From Actinomycetes bacterium (GTDB lineage Bacteria > Actinomycetota > Acidimicrobiia > Acidimicrobiales > CADCSY01): a DNA stretch of 10,002 nt. Position 1 is the first letter of the stretch; each line of letters begins with the position of its first letter. Made by a program: the position numbers and the translations under genes. The stretch covers positions 1 to 10,002 of the forward strand of contig JAODBP010000335.1 in NCBI GenBank assembly GCA_025464025.1, in the 5' to 3' direction. Below are positions 1-7,077 of this stretch, piece by piece. The notes beneath the pieces are model-generated. The model searched no databases, was not told where the DNA came from, and worked only from the letters and a program-made list of their open reading frames with translations.

Positions 1-26
1 ACAGCACCCCTCACCAGACCACCTCG

Positions 27-32
27 AAAGGA
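27..32 (+). promoter_or_regulatory. Ribosome binding site of the BMP-family gene
   Basis: AAAGGA lies 7 nt before the GTG at 40. It is a good Shine-Dalgarno match and fixes this GTG as the start, just ahead of an Arg-rich signal-peptide n-region. No convincing -10 box is visible in the 39 bases before the gene, so the promoter may lie further upstream or the gene may be part of a longer transcript. Confidence 0.7.
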
Positions 33-39
33 CCCACCC

Positions 40-1170
40 GTGCGACGTTCAACTCGCGCGGCGGCGCTCGTCGCCGCCCTCCTCGTGGCTGTCGGCCTCC
101 TCACGCCGACCGCCCAAGCCGCCTCCAAGCCCGGTGTCGGCAGCAAGGCCGTCGGCTTCATCTTCGTCGGACCCAAGGACGACTACGGCTACAACCAGGC
201 GGCCTACCAGGGCGCCATGGCCGTGAAGAAGGCCTTCCCCAAGCTCAAGGTCCTCACCGCCGAGAACGTGCCGGAGACCGATGAGGCCGCCCGCGTCATG
301 GAAGGCATGATCGCCAAGGGGGCCAAGATCATCTTCGCCACCAGCTACGGCCACCTCGACCCGGCCGTGAAGGTGGCCAAGGCCCACCCCGACGTCGTCG
401 TCGTGCAGCAGGGCAACTTCATCAAGGGCAAGGTCGCCGCCAACATCGGCACCTACTTCGGCACCGTGTACGAGCCGGTGTTCCTCGCCGGCATCGCCGC
501 CGGCCGGGCCACCAAGACCAACAAGCTCGGCTACGTCTACGCCTTCCCGATCCCGCAGACGACGGAGAACATCGACGCCTTCCAGCTCGGCGCCGCCTCG
601 GTCAACCCGAAGGCCCAGACCTACGTGGTGAACACGTCGAACTGGTGCGACCCGGCCAAGCAGGCCGAGGCGGCCAAGAGCCTCTTCGCCCAGGGCGTCG
701 ACGTCATCACCCAGCACCAGGACTGCACCGGCACCATCACCAAGCTCGCCGAGCAGGCCGGGAAGATGGTCGTCGGCTACCACGCCAACGCCCAGAAGCT
801 CGCCCCCAAGGGCTGGGTGACCGGCTCGGAGTGGTCGTGGGACGCCACCTACGCCGACATCGTGAAGACGGCGCTGGCCGGCAAGTTCACCGGCAGCAAG
901 TACAACGCCAACTACCGCTCGGGCCTGAAGAACGGCCTCAACCCGTTCATCCAGTCGCCGTACGGCAAGGCCGTGAGCCAGGACACCAAGGCCTGGATCG
1001 CCAAGGTGAAGGACAACATCTCGAAGAACGGCTCGCCGTTCGCCGGGCCCGTGCTGTCGCAGGACGGCAAGGTCCTCATCCCCAAGGGCAAGGTCCCCAG
1101 CTACGCCGAGATCGAGGCCACCATGACCGGCTTCGTGAAGGGCGTCGTCGGCGAGATCCCCAAGGGGTAG
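40..1170 (+). CDS. BMP-family ABC transporter substrate-binding protein
   Basis: A 376-residue secreted solute-binding protein of the BMP (basic membrane protein, PnrA/Med-like) family, which captures small solutes, classically nucleosides, for an ABC importer. Residues 1-27 form a Sec signal peptide: Arg-rich start, Ala/Leu/Val core and an AQA-A cleavage site. There is no lipobox Cys. The mature protein starts with the family pattern VGFIFVGPKDDYGYNQ (about 38-53), followed by a helix and strand ending IIFATSYG (about 97-104) and the LAGIAAG helix (about 149-155). The only two cysteines, C203 and C229, could form a disulfide outside the cell. The GTG start follows a good RBS. The next gene begins 7 nt after the stop, so this heads the biuret-degradation unit. 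From that position I infer that its ligand is biuret or a related ureide; the family alone does not show this. Permease and ATPase genes are not in the window. Family call firm, ligand uncertain. Confidence 0.88.
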   Translation: MRRSTRAAALVAALLVAVGLLTPTAQAASKPGVGSKAVGFIFVGPKDDYGYNQAAYQGAMAVKKAFPKLKVLTAENVPETDEAARVMEGMIAKGAKIIFATSYGHLDPAVKVAKAHPDVVVVQQGNFIKGKVAANIGTYFGTVYEPVFLAGIAAGRATKTNKLGYVYAFPIPQTTENIDAFQLGAASVNPKAQTYVVNTSNWCDPAKQAEAAKSLFAQGVDVITQHQDCTGTITKLAEQAGKMVVGYHANAQKLAPKGWVTGSEWSWDATYADIVKTALAGKFTGSKYNANYRSGLKNGLNPFIQSPYGKAVSQDTKAWIAKVKDNISKNGSPFAGPVLSQDGKVLIPKGKVPSYAEIEATMTGFVKGVVGEIPKG

Positions 1171-1177
1171 TCGGGAC

Positions 1178-1786
1178 ATGACCGTGCTCGACTCGACCGT
1201 GCCGTACCCCTGGCCCTACGACGGCGTCCTCGACCCGGGCCGCCTGGCCCTCGTCGTGGCCGGCGCCCAGGCCGGGTGGGCGGCCCGGTCGAGGCGAGCC
1301 GCGGACGTGGCCACCGTGCTGCTGTCGGTGGCCGCCGAGATCCGAGCGGCCGGCGCGCTGGTCGTCGTGGTCCGCCACGGCGCCCCGCCCGGCCGCCGCC
1401 GCTCGATCGTCCCGCCCCTACCGGGCGACGACGACTGGCGGCTGACGTTCAACCCCCGCCCGTCCGACGTCGTCGTCGATGCCACCGGCGTCGACGGCTT
1501 CCACGGCGGCCCGCTCGACGACGTCCTGCGGGCGCGCGGCGTCGACCACCTCGTCCTCGGCGGGTTCGGCCACGAGGCCGCCGTCGACTCCACGCTGCGG
1601 TCGGCCAACGACCGGGGCTACGAGTGCCTCGTGCTGACCGACGGCGTGGCGCCGTTCGACGACGACCTCGGAGCCCACGCCCTCAGCAGCGTGACCATGT
1701 CGGGCGGCATCTTCGGGGCCCTCGGCACCAGCACCGCCCTCGTCCAGGCGATCCATCGCCGCATCCCCCTGGAGGCCGTCTCGTGA
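1178..1786 (+). CDS. Catalytically dead biuret hydrolase-like (isochorismatase superfamily) paralogue
   Basis: A 202-residue protein clearly homologous to its downstream neighbour. It shares the N-terminal PWPYDGVxDPxR block, a nearly identical ANDRGYEC block (143-150) and the VTMxGGxFGA block near the end. It belongs to the cysteine-hydrolase (isochorismatase-like) fold, but every key residue is changed. Aligned with the neighbour, catalytic Asp30 is Gly29, Lys136 is Ala102, Cys169 is Ala135, and the lid Gln209 is Ser175. It also lacks about 25 residues of the central substrate-loop region that contains the SDCPPNK segment. It should not hydrolyse biuret. The reading frame is intact, with neat spacing on both sides (7 nt after the binding-protein gene, GTGA overlap with biuH), so it looks maintained rather than decaying. 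It may be a regulatory or structural partner of BiuH, a ligand-binding sensor, or a duplicate drifting toward loss. The ATG at 1178 is preceded by AAGGGG inside the previous stop region. Confidence 0.8.
   Translation: MTVLDSTVPYPWPYDGVLDPGRLALVVAGAQAGWAARSRRAADVATVLLSVAAEIRAAGALVVVVRHGAPPGRRRSIVPPLPGDDDWRLTFNPRPSDVVVDATGVDGFHGGPLDDVLRARGVDHLVLGGFGHEAAVDSTLRSANDRGYECLVLTDGVAPFDDDLGAHALSSVTMSGGIFGALGTSTALVQAIHRRIPLEAVS
1771..1775 (+). promoter_or_regulatory. Ribosome binding site of the biuret hydrolase gene
   Basis: GGAGG inside the end of the upstream gene, 7 nt before the GTG at 1783. This near-perfect Shine-Dalgarno decides the biuH start among the earlier in-frame alternatives, and places it in a GTGA stop-start overlap (1783-1786). 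Confidence 0.75.
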
Positions 1787-2469
1787 TCACGTCCACCGTC
1801 GACGCCGACCCCTACTCCTGGCCCTACGACGGGGTCATCGATCCGGCCCGCACGGCCATGATCTGCATCGACTGGCAGGTCGACTTCTGCGGCCCCGGCG
1901 GCTACGTCGACGCCATGGGCTACGACCTCGACCTCACCCGGGCCGGGCTCGAGCCCACGGCGAAGGTGCTGGCCGCGGTGCGGTCGGCCGGCTGGCTGGT
2001 GATCCACACGCGTGAGGGCCACCGGCCCGACCTGTCGGACTGCCCGCCCAACAAGCTGTGGCGCTCGAAGCAGATGGGCGCCGGCATCGGCGACGCCGGC
2101 CCGTGCGGGCGCATCCTCACCCGGGGCGAGCCGGGGTGGGAGATCGTGCCCGAGGTCGCCCCCGTCGAGGGCGAGGTCGTCATCGACAAGCCGGGCAAGG
2201 GAGCGTTCTACGCCACCGACCTCGACCTCGTGCTGCGCCGCCACGGCATCACCCACATCGTGCTCACCGGCATCACCACCGACGTGTGCGTGCACACGAC
2301 GATGCGCGAGGCCAACGACCGCGGCTACGAGTGCCTGCTGCTGTCGGACTGCACCGGTGCGACCGACGTCGGCAACTACGAGGCCGCCCTCAAGATGGTC
2401 ACCATGCAGGGTGGTGTCTTCGGTGCAGTTGCGCCGTCGACCGCGCTGCTGGACGCTCTTGGGGCGTGA
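1783..2469 (+). CDS. biuH: Biuret hydrolase (isochorismatase-superfamily cysteine amidohydrolase)
   Basis: A 228-residue cytoplasmic cysteine hydrolase that should cleave biuret to allophanate and ammonia. The triad is visible: Asp30 in ICIDWQVDF, Lys136 in [10 protein letters not shown] and Cys169 in TTDVCVHT, with Gln209 in [10 protein letters not shown]. The spacings Asp-Lys 106, Lys-Cys 33 and Cys-Gln 40 equal those I recall for the Rhizobium leguminosarum enzyme (D36, K142, C175, Q215). The stretch around 73-86 ([13 protein letters not shown]) and the [15 protein letters not shown] segment (106-120) are also typical of biuret hydrolases. The GTG at 1783 is chosen because of GGAGG 7 nt upstream and the overlap with the preceding stop; the frame stays open further upstream but only as a shadow of that gene. 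The next gene, allophanate hydrolase, consumes the product, which supports biuret over isochorismate, nicotinamide or ureidoacrylate as substrate. Triuret activity cannot be excluded. Confidence 0.9.
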   Translation: MITSTVDADPYSWPYDGVIDPARTAMICIDWQVDFCGPGGYVDAMGYDLDLTRAGLEPTAKVLAAVRSAGWLVIHTREGHRPDLSDCPPNKLWRSKQMGAGIGDAGPCGRILTRGEPGWEIVPEVAPVEGEVVIDKPGKGAFYATDLDLVLRRHGITHIVLTGITTDVCVHTTMREANDRGYECLLLSDCTGATDVGNYEAALKMVTMQGGVFGAVAPSTALLDALGA

Positions 2470-4031
2470 CGACACTGAACGTCTGGATCACCGAGGTCAC
2501 CGACGCCGCGGCGGGCACCCGCCTGGCGGTGAAGGACAACGTGGACGTGGCCGGCCTGCCGACCACGTGCGCTCACCCGGCGTTCGCCTACACGCCGTCG
2601 ACGTCGGCCACCGCGGTCCAGCGGCTGGTCGACGCCGGCGCCGTGGTGGTGGGCAAGGCCAACCTCGACCAGTTCGCCACCGGTCTGGTGGGGACGCGCT
2701 CGCCGTACGGCGTGGTCGCCAACCCCCACGTGCCCGACCGCGTGGCCGGCGGGTCGAGCTCGGGCTCGGCTGCGGCGGTGGCGCTCGGGCTCGCCGACCT
2801 GGCCATCGGCACCGACACCGCGGGGTCGGGGCGGGTGCCCGCCGCGCTGTGCGGCGTGGTCGGCCTCAAGCCGACGGTCGGCCTCGTCCCGAACGACGGC
2901 GTGGTGCCGGCGTGCGCGTCGCTCGACTGCGTGTCGATCTTCGCTCGCACCGTCGGCGAGGCGGCGGAGGCGCTCGACCGCATCGCCGGCGGCGCCCGCC
3001 CCATCCCGACCGGCACGCCCGTCGCTCCGACCGGCTCGCTCCGCATCGGCGTGCCGCCGGCGTCCCAGCTGTGGGCGCTCGACGACCACGCCGCGGCGGC
3101 GTGGGACCGGGCCGGCAAGGAGCTCGACGCCCTCGGCACCGTCGTCGAGGTCGACCTCACCGCCTACCTCCAGGCCGGCCAGCTCGTCTACGGGCCGGCC
3201 TACCTGCCCGAGCGCCACGCGGCCGTGGGCCGCTTCCTCGCCGCCCACCCCGACGGCGCCGACCCCTCCGTGGCCGAGATCATCGCCTGGGGCGCCGAGG
3301 TCGACGCCGCCGCGTCGGCTGCCGAGCGCCTCCGCCTCCCTGCCCTCGCCGCCTCGGTGGCGAGGTGGTGGGCCGACGTCGACGTCGTCGCCATCCCCAC
3401 CGTCGGCGAGGCGCCGACCATCGACGCGGTCGCCGCCGACCCCATCGGCATCAACCGCCGTCTCGGCACCTTCGCCTCGGGCGCCAACCCCCTCGACCTG
3501 TGCGCCGCCGCTGTCCCCTGCGGCTTCCGCGACGACGGCATCCCGTTCGGGGTCACGTTCCTCGGCCCCGCCTTCGCCGACCCCGTCGTGGCCCTCGCCG
3601 CCGCCCGCCTCGCCGGCGAGCCCGACCCGCCGCCGCCGTCGTGGGCCGGCTGGACCGACATCGCCGTCGTCGGCGCCCACCTCGCCGGCCAGCCCCTCAA
3701 CTGGCAGCTCACCGACCGCGGCGGCCACCTGGTCAAGGCCATCGCCACGGCCCCGACCTACAAGCTCGTCGCCCTCCCCACCGAACCCCCCAAGCCAGGG
3801 ATGGTGCGGGTCGCCGAGGGCGGCGCCGCCATTGCCACCGAGGTCTGGCGACTCCCCACCGACGGCTTCGGCTCGTTCGTCGCCGCCATCCCCCAGCCCC
3901 TCGGCATCGGCACCGTCGACCTCGCCGATGGCACCCAGGTCCACGGGTTCCTCTGCGAGGACATCGCGACCGACGGCGCGCCCGACATCACCCACCACGG
4001 CGGCTGGCTCGCCTACCTCGCGCAGACATGA
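2466..4031 (+). CDS. atzF: Allophanate hydrolase (amidase-signature family with C-terminal AtzF domain)
   Basis: A 521-residue amidase-signature enzyme predicted to hydrolyse allophanate, finally giving two CO2 and two ammonia. The Ser-cisSer-Lys triad is intact: Lys23 (LAVKDNVDV), cis-Ser97 ([11 protein letters not shown]) and nucleophile Ser121 (DTAGSGRVP). The Lys-Ser-Ser spacings of 74 and 24 equal those I recall for AtzF of Pseudomonas sp. ADP (K91, S165, S189). Residues of about 398-521 form the second domain of allophanate hydrolases ([22 protein letters not shown], then VHGFLCED), which plain amidases lack. The GTG at 2466 overlaps the biuH stop (GTGA), so translation is probably coupled; a separate RBS is weak. 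The protein starts only 22 residues before the catalytic Lys, about 68 fewer than AtzF, so the usual N-terminal helical segment is missing. An upstream start would lie well inside biuH. Any 5-oxoprolinase or glutamyl-tRNA amidotransferase role is unlikely given the C-terminal domain and context. Confidence 0.92.
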   Translation: MTTLNVWITEVTDAAAGTRLAVKDNVDVAGLPTTCAHPAFAYTPSTSATAVQRLVDAGAVVVGKANLDQFATGLVGTRSPYGVVANPHVPDRVAGGSSSGSAAAVALGLADLAIGTDTAGSGRVPAALCGVVGLKPTVGLVPNDGVVPACASLDCVSIFARTVGEAAEALDRIAGGARPIPTGTPVAPTGSLRIGVPPASQLWALDDHAAAAWDRAGKELDALGTVVEVDLTAYLQAGQLVYGPAYLPERHAAVGRFLAAHPDGADPSVAEIIAWGAEVDAAASAAERLRLPALAASVARWWADVDVVAIPTVGEAPTIDAVAADPIGINRRLGTFASGANPLDLCAAAVPCGFRDDGIPFGVTFLGPAFADPVVALAAARLAGEPDPPPPSWAGWTDIAVVGAHLAGQPLNWQLTDRGGHLVKAIATAPTYKLVALPTEPPKPGMVRVAEGGAAIATEVWRLPTDGFGSFVAAIPQPLGIGTVDLADGTQVHGFLCEDIATDGAPDITHHGGWLAYLAQT

Positions 4032-4059
4032 CAGCGCCGAGAGGCCCGCTGGTTCGAGC

Positions 4060-4104
4060 GTTGTGTGCAGTTGACCTCGCATGTCGAGGCGAAGTGCACA
4101 CAAC
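4060..4104. terminator. Interrupted inverted repeat between convergent genes, possible bidirectional terminator
   Basis: The 111-bp gap between allophanate hydrolase and the convergent oxidoreductase gene contains an outer 10-bp inverted repeat, GTTGTGTGCA (4060-4069) with TGCACACAAC (4095-4104). It encloses an inner 5-bp stem CCTCG/CGAGG (4075-4079 and 4085-4089) with a 5-nt loop; a symmetrical 5-by-5 internal loop separates the two stems. Being a near-palindrome between converging genes, it could stop transcription from both sides. There is no T-run, so an operator or another structured element is also possible. I see nothing else in the gap. Confidence 0.5.
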
Positions 4105-4142
4105 CCGGTCGCCGTCGTGGCTCTTCACCCCGCCGACGTCCA

Positions 4143-5174
4143 TCACGAGAACGCCGGTATGACCTCTCGGCCGTAGAGGCGGATCATCGCCGCCTGGGTC
4201 TCGAAGTCACCCATCGACGCCTGCCCCGTGCCGGGGAGGCCGGCCCCGAAGGCCGAGTGGACGTGATCGGCGCCGGTGCGGGCGCGGTACCGCTCGATCT
4301 GGGCGATGACGTCCTCGGGCGAGCCCCAGAACAGGCGCTCGCTGGCGATCTCGGCGGCCGACACCTGCTCGCCGGCGTCGATGCGGGCGAAGAGGGCCTT
4401 CTCCTCCTCTTCCTCGACCGACTCGCGCCAGTGCTCCATGAGCCCGTCGACGTAGGCGGGGAGGATCTCGTCCTCGACCTCGGCCCGGGTCGGTGCGATC
4501 CACGCGTACCGACGGAGGATCCACTCCGGCGTCGTGCCGTGGCGATCGCACGCGTCGCGGTAGACGCCGACCATCGACTCCGCCTTGCTGATCGACTGCA
4601 CCGGCCCGCACAGCCAGGCGTCGCCCAGGCGGGCGGCCCGGTCGATGGCCGCGTCGACCACGCCGGCGACCCACAGCGGCGGGTTGGGCTGCTGCACCGG
4701 TCGGGGGTGGACGGTCAGCTCGGGGAACGACCAGAACCGGCCCTCGAACGAGGTGGCCTCGCCCTGCCACACCAGGCGGAGGATCTGGAGCGCCTCCTCC
4801 ATGCGGGCGCCCCGCTCCTTGAAGACCGACCCGTGCACCTCGTACTCGAGCGGCCACCACCCCAGGCCGACGCCGAGCGACACCCGGCCGCCCGACACCT
4901 GGTCGATCGTCGCCACCTGCTCGGCCACCCGCACCGGGTTGTGCACGGGCAGCTGGAAGATCCCGGTGGCCACCCGCAGCACGTCGGTGCGGGCCGCCAC
5001 GGCCATGAGGAACGTGAGCGGGTCGGCCATGTTGCCCGGCATGAAGTGGTGGTGGCCGATGGTGGCCGTGTCGAACCCGGCCTCCTCGGCGATGCGGGCC
5101 AGCTCGAACGTCTCCCGGAACGGGTCGGGGGACGACAGGTCGCGCAGCAGCGGCAGTGACAGCGAGAACTTCAT
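4143..5174 (-). CDS. LLM-class (luciferase-like, probably F420-dependent) oxidoreductase
   Basis: A 343-residue TIM-barrel protein of the bacterial luciferase-like superfamily, which uses FMN or F420. Characteristic segments are the MKFSLSLPL start, EEAGFDTATIGHHHF (about 30-44), a barrel segment with VATGIFQLP and NPVRVAEQVATIDQVSGGR, then LGVGLGWWPLEYEVHG and PPLWVAGVVDAAIDRAARLGDAWL. Length is normal for the family. The subfamily with a His-rich HHHF loop and GLGWWPLE is common in F420-using actinobacteria, so F420 is inferred, not shown; the substrate is unknown. An acidic stretch (SVEEEEEKALF) followed by a short insertion sits in the last third. The ATG at 5174 is chosen because the family starts at that point; an ATG at 5201 would add MPAGHDEPI and has no better RBS. 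The gene is divergent from surE across 84 bp and convergent with the biuret unit, so it is probably transcribed alone. Confidence 0.88.
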   Translation of the reverse strand: MKFSLSLPLLRDLSSPDPFRETFELARIAEEAGFDTATIGHHHFMPGNMADPLTFLMAVAARTDVLRVATGIFQLPVHNPVRVAEQVATIDQVSGGRVSLGVGLGWWPLEYEVHGSVFKERGARMEEALQILRLVWQGEATSFEGRFWSFPELTVHPRPVQQPNPPLWVAGVVDAAIDRAARLGDAWLCGPVQSISKAESMVGVYRDACDRHGTTPEWILRRYAWIAPTRAEVEDEILPAYVDGLMEHWRESVEEEEEKALFARIDAGEQVSAAEIASERLFWGSPEDVIAQIERYRARTGADHVHSAFGAGLPGTGQASMGDFETQAAMIRLYGREVIPAFS

Positions 5175-5245
5175 GATCGGCTCATCATGCCCGGCGGGCA
5201 TGGCCGCTGCCCGACCCGGCATTTCCGCCCCATCCCCCTCACCCT

Positions 5246-5251
5246 TAGGTT
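5246..5251 (+). promoter_or_regulatory. Possible -10 box of surE (leaderless pattern)
   Basis: TAGGTT lies 7 nt before the ATG at 5259. As a TANNNT box this close to the start it would place transcription initiation at or next to the ATG, which is common for leaderless actinobacterial mRNAs. No Shine-Dalgarno is visible before the start, which fits. No clear -35 is seen. Prediction only. Confidence 0.45.
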
Positions 5252-5258
5252 GCCGCCC

Positions 5259-6104
5259 ATGACCCGCACTCGCCTCGCCGCCCTGCTCCTCGCCGTGCTC
5301 GCCCTCGTGGGCGCCGCATGCGGCGGGAGCGACGACAAGGACGCCGCTTCCACCACCACGACCTCCACCACCGTGGAGGCGTCGACGAGCACCACGGCCG
5401 GGGGGTCCGGCGTGCTCGAGATCCTCGTCACCAACGACGACGGCTACGCCTCCAAGGGCATCGACGCCGTGGTCGAGGCGCTGCGGGCCGAGCCCGACAC
5501 CCACGTCACCGTCGTGGCGCCGTACGAGAACAAGAGCGGCACCGGCGACAAGACGACGCCGGGCACGCTCGTGACCCACGAGGTGAAGACGGCCAGCGGC
5601 TACGACGCCGTCGGCGTCGAAGGCTTCCCCGCCGACACGGTCATCGAGGCGATCGACGTCCTCCACCTCGAGCCGAACCTGGTGGTCTCGGGCACCAACG
5701 AGGGGCAGAACATCGGCCCGTTCACCACCATCTCCGGCACGGTCGGTGCGGCCAAGCAGGCCGTCCGCAAGGGCATCCCGGCCTTCGCCACCAGCACCGG
5801 CGCGGTGAAGGACCACCCCTTCGACCACGCCGTGGCGGCCAAGATCGTCGTCGACTGGGTCCGCGAGCACCGGGCTGCCCTGCTCGACGGCAGCGCCCCC
5901 GTGGAGATCCGCAACCTCAACGTCCCGACGTGCGTCACCGGCACGCTGCGCGGCGTCGTCGAGGTCCCGCTGGCCACCGACTTCAAGGGCCGCGACGCCT
6001 CGATCCAGGACTGCACCTCGACCAAGCCCGAGGCCGACCTGGTCGACGACGTCGACGCCTTCGCCAACGGCTACGCCGCGATCACGCTGGCGCCCGCGAG
6101 CTGA
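5259..6104 (+). CDS. surE: SurE-family nucleotidase carried as a lipoprotein
   Basis: A 281-residue protein related to SurE 5'/3'-nucleotidases, which remove phosphate from nucleoside monophosphates using a divalent metal. Residues 1-20 are a short signal peptide ending GAA before Cys21, a probable lipid-attachment site, followed by a Ser/Thr/Asp-rich linker (about 22-51) and then the enzyme domain. The SurE metal and phosphate residues are all present: Asp60-Asp61 in ILVTNDDGYASKGI, Ser93 in ENKSGTG, and Asn147 in VVSGTNEGQNIG, with the SGTVGAAKQA motif after it. SurE is normally cytoplasmic, so this copy should act on the outer face of the membrane, perhaps releasing phosphate or nucleosides from extracellular nucleotides; this role is inferred. 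Gly at lipobox position -3 is unusual but seen in actinobacterial lipoproteins. The ATG at 5259 gives an n-region with two Arg and follows a TANNNT box. The 3' end overlaps the convergent lysR-type gene by 23 bp. Confidence 0.87.
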   Translation: MTRTRLAALLLAVLALVGAACGGSDDKDAASTTTTSTTVEASTSTTAGGSGVLEILVTNDDGYASKGIDAVVEALRAEPDTHVTVVAPYENKSGTGDKTTPGTLVTHEVKTASGYDAVGVEGFPADTVIEAIDVLHLEPNLVVSGTNEGQNIGPFTTISGTVGAAKQAVRKGIPAFATSTGAVKDHPFDHAVAAKIVVDWVREHRAALLDGSAPVEIRNLNVPTCVTGTLRGVVEVPLATDFKGRDASIQDCTSTKPEADLVDDVDAFANGYAAITLAPAS

Positions 6105-6960
6105 GCACCTCGGCCGCCTCGGCCCGCAGGGCGTCGAGGAAGGCGCGGGCCGGCGGCGTGAGCCGACCGTCGGCGTGCACGTAGCCGACCGGCCGGCGGA
6201 TGGGCGGGTCGAGGCGCACGACCCGGGCGCCCCGCGCCGCCGCCTCGGCGGCCGAGGTCGCGTAGCCGAAGGCGGCTACGACGCCGCTGAGGGCGAGCGA
6301 AACGCCGAGGTCGGACTGGTCGGTCACGGCGGCGACGTTCGGCGTGATGCCGAGCCCGGCCAGCCCGGCGTCCATGCGGGCCCGGCGCAGGGTGCCGGGG
6401 GAGGGGACGACCAGCGGCAGCTCGGCCAGGCGGGCAGGCGTGATCGGGTCGGGCACGTCCCAGTCGCCGGGGCAGATGAGCAGCGTCTCCTGCCAGCCGA
6501 GCACGACGGCGGGCAGCGGTCCGGCATCGGGGTGGTCGCACACGCCGACGTCGGCCTGGCCGGCGGCGACGGCATCGCAGACGGCCGAGGCCTCCTCCGA
6601 CGTGGTGACCACCACCGTCGTCGGGTCGCCCGCGGCCAGCATCCGGGTGACCGCGCCGCGGACGAGCTCGCGCTCCTGGCGGGGCGTGGCCCGGACCCGG
6701 ACCACGTCGTCGCGCACGACGGTCCCGATCGTGTGCACGTCGGCCAGGACCCGCCGGGCGACCTCGACCACGCGTTGGCCGGCGTCGGTCGCCACCATGC
6801 GGGTGCCGGCTCGCTGGAGCAGCGGCACGCCGAGCTCGCGCTCGAGGGCCCGGACCGATCGGGTGAGGGCCGGCTGCGACACGTGCACGGCGGCGGCCGC
6901 GCCCGTCATCGTCCCGTGGTCGACGGTCGCCACGAGGTACCGGAGCTGCTCGATCCGCAC
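6082..6960 (-). CDS. LysR-family transcriptional regulator
   Basis: A 292-residue LysR-type regulator, normal in length for the family. The N-terminal winged helix-turn-helix (about 1-60) is textbook: MRIEQLRYLVATVDHGTMTGAAAAVHVSQPALTRSV with ALERELGVPLLQR. The rest (about 88-290) should be the two-lobed effector-binding domain, with family-like stretches around VCDHPDAGPL and GVVAAFGYA. The GTG at 6960 is fixed by the canonical MRIEQLRYLV beginning. It is divergent from the PhoX gene across 117 bp; LysR regulators often control the divergent neighbour, but the PhoX promoter also carries Pho-box-like repeats, so the target is open. The effector cannot be told from sequence. The 3' end overlaps surE tail to tail at 6082-6104. 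Confidence 0.92.
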   Translation of the reverse strand: MRIEQLRYLVATVDHGTMTGAAAAVHVSQPALTRSVRALERELGVPLLQRAGTRMVATDAGQRVVEVARRVLADVHTIGTVVRDDVVRVRATPRQERELVRGAVTRMLAAGDPTTVVVTTSEEASAVCDAVAAGQADVGVCDHPDAGPLPAVVLGWQETLLICPGDWDVPDPITPARLAELPLVVPSPGTLRRARMDAGLAGLGITPNVAAVTDQSDLGVSLALSGVVAAFGYATSAAEAAARGARVVRLDPPIRRPVGYVHADGRLTPPARAFLDALRAEAAEVLSSRAPA

Positions 6961-6966
6961 CGGCGA

Positions 6967-6972
6967 ACCCTA
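6967..6972 (-). promoter_or_regulatory. Possible -10 box of the LysR-type gene (leaderless pattern)
   Basis: On the minus strand TAGGGT lies 6 nt before the GTG at 6960. There is no Shine-Dalgarno between it and the start, so transcription probably begins at or near the start codon. Same layout as at surE and the SDR gene. Confidence 0.4.
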
Positions 6973-7016
6973 GGAGGGCGCGCCTCGCCGCCGCGCCGAA
7001 CCCGGCGAACGGGACA

Positions 7017-7060
7017 ATTCACCCTCCGGCCAACCCGAGGTCACGGTCGGGCAACCCGGC
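7017..7060 (+). promoter_or_regulatory. Putative PhoP (Pho box) direct-repeat array upstream of phoX
   Basis: Four consecutive units resemble the 11-bp repeat of actinobacterial PHO boxes (roughly GKTCAYYYRG): ATTCACCCTCC (7017), GGCCAACCCGA (7028), GGTCACGGTCG (7039) and GGGCAACCCGG (7049). The shared CA falls at 7020, 7031, 7042 and 7052, i.e. spacings of 11, 11 and 10 bp. The array ends 17 bp before the ATG of a PhoX-type phosphatase, the expected location and target of PhoP. The second and fourth units are imperfect, and in GC-rich DNA such matches can arise by chance. The upstream gap (6961-7077) also holds two copies of CGGCGAAC (6961, 7003). Confidence 0.5.
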
Positions 7061-7077
7061 CTCGCGAGCGTGCGGGC

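Noticed and set aside
1276..1782. An upstream extension of biuH in the same frame
   Set aside because: The extra sequence is Arg/Pro-rich shadow of the upstream paralogue; GGAGG 7 nt before the GTG at 1783 and homology both place the start there.
1178..2469. The two cysteine-hydrolase genes as one gene split by a frameshift
   Set aside because: Each has its own complete N-terminus (PWPYDGVxDP) and C-terminal VTMxGGxFGA block, so this is a tandem duplication, not a broken single gene.
2376..4103. A 575-codon minus-strand open frame opposite allophanate hydrolase
   Set aside because: Same composition artefact; the plus strand carries the intact amidase triad and AtzF C-terminal domain.
5175..5201. 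A longer LLM oxidoreductase starting at the ATG at 5201
   Set aside because: It would add MPAGHDEPI before the family-typical MKFSLSLPL and has no better RBS, so the shorter form is preferred.
6961..7010. CGGCGAAC repeats (6961 and 7003) as a LysR operator
   Set aside because: They are direct rather than inverted, do not fit a clear T-N11-A palindrome, and are common-looking words in this composition.
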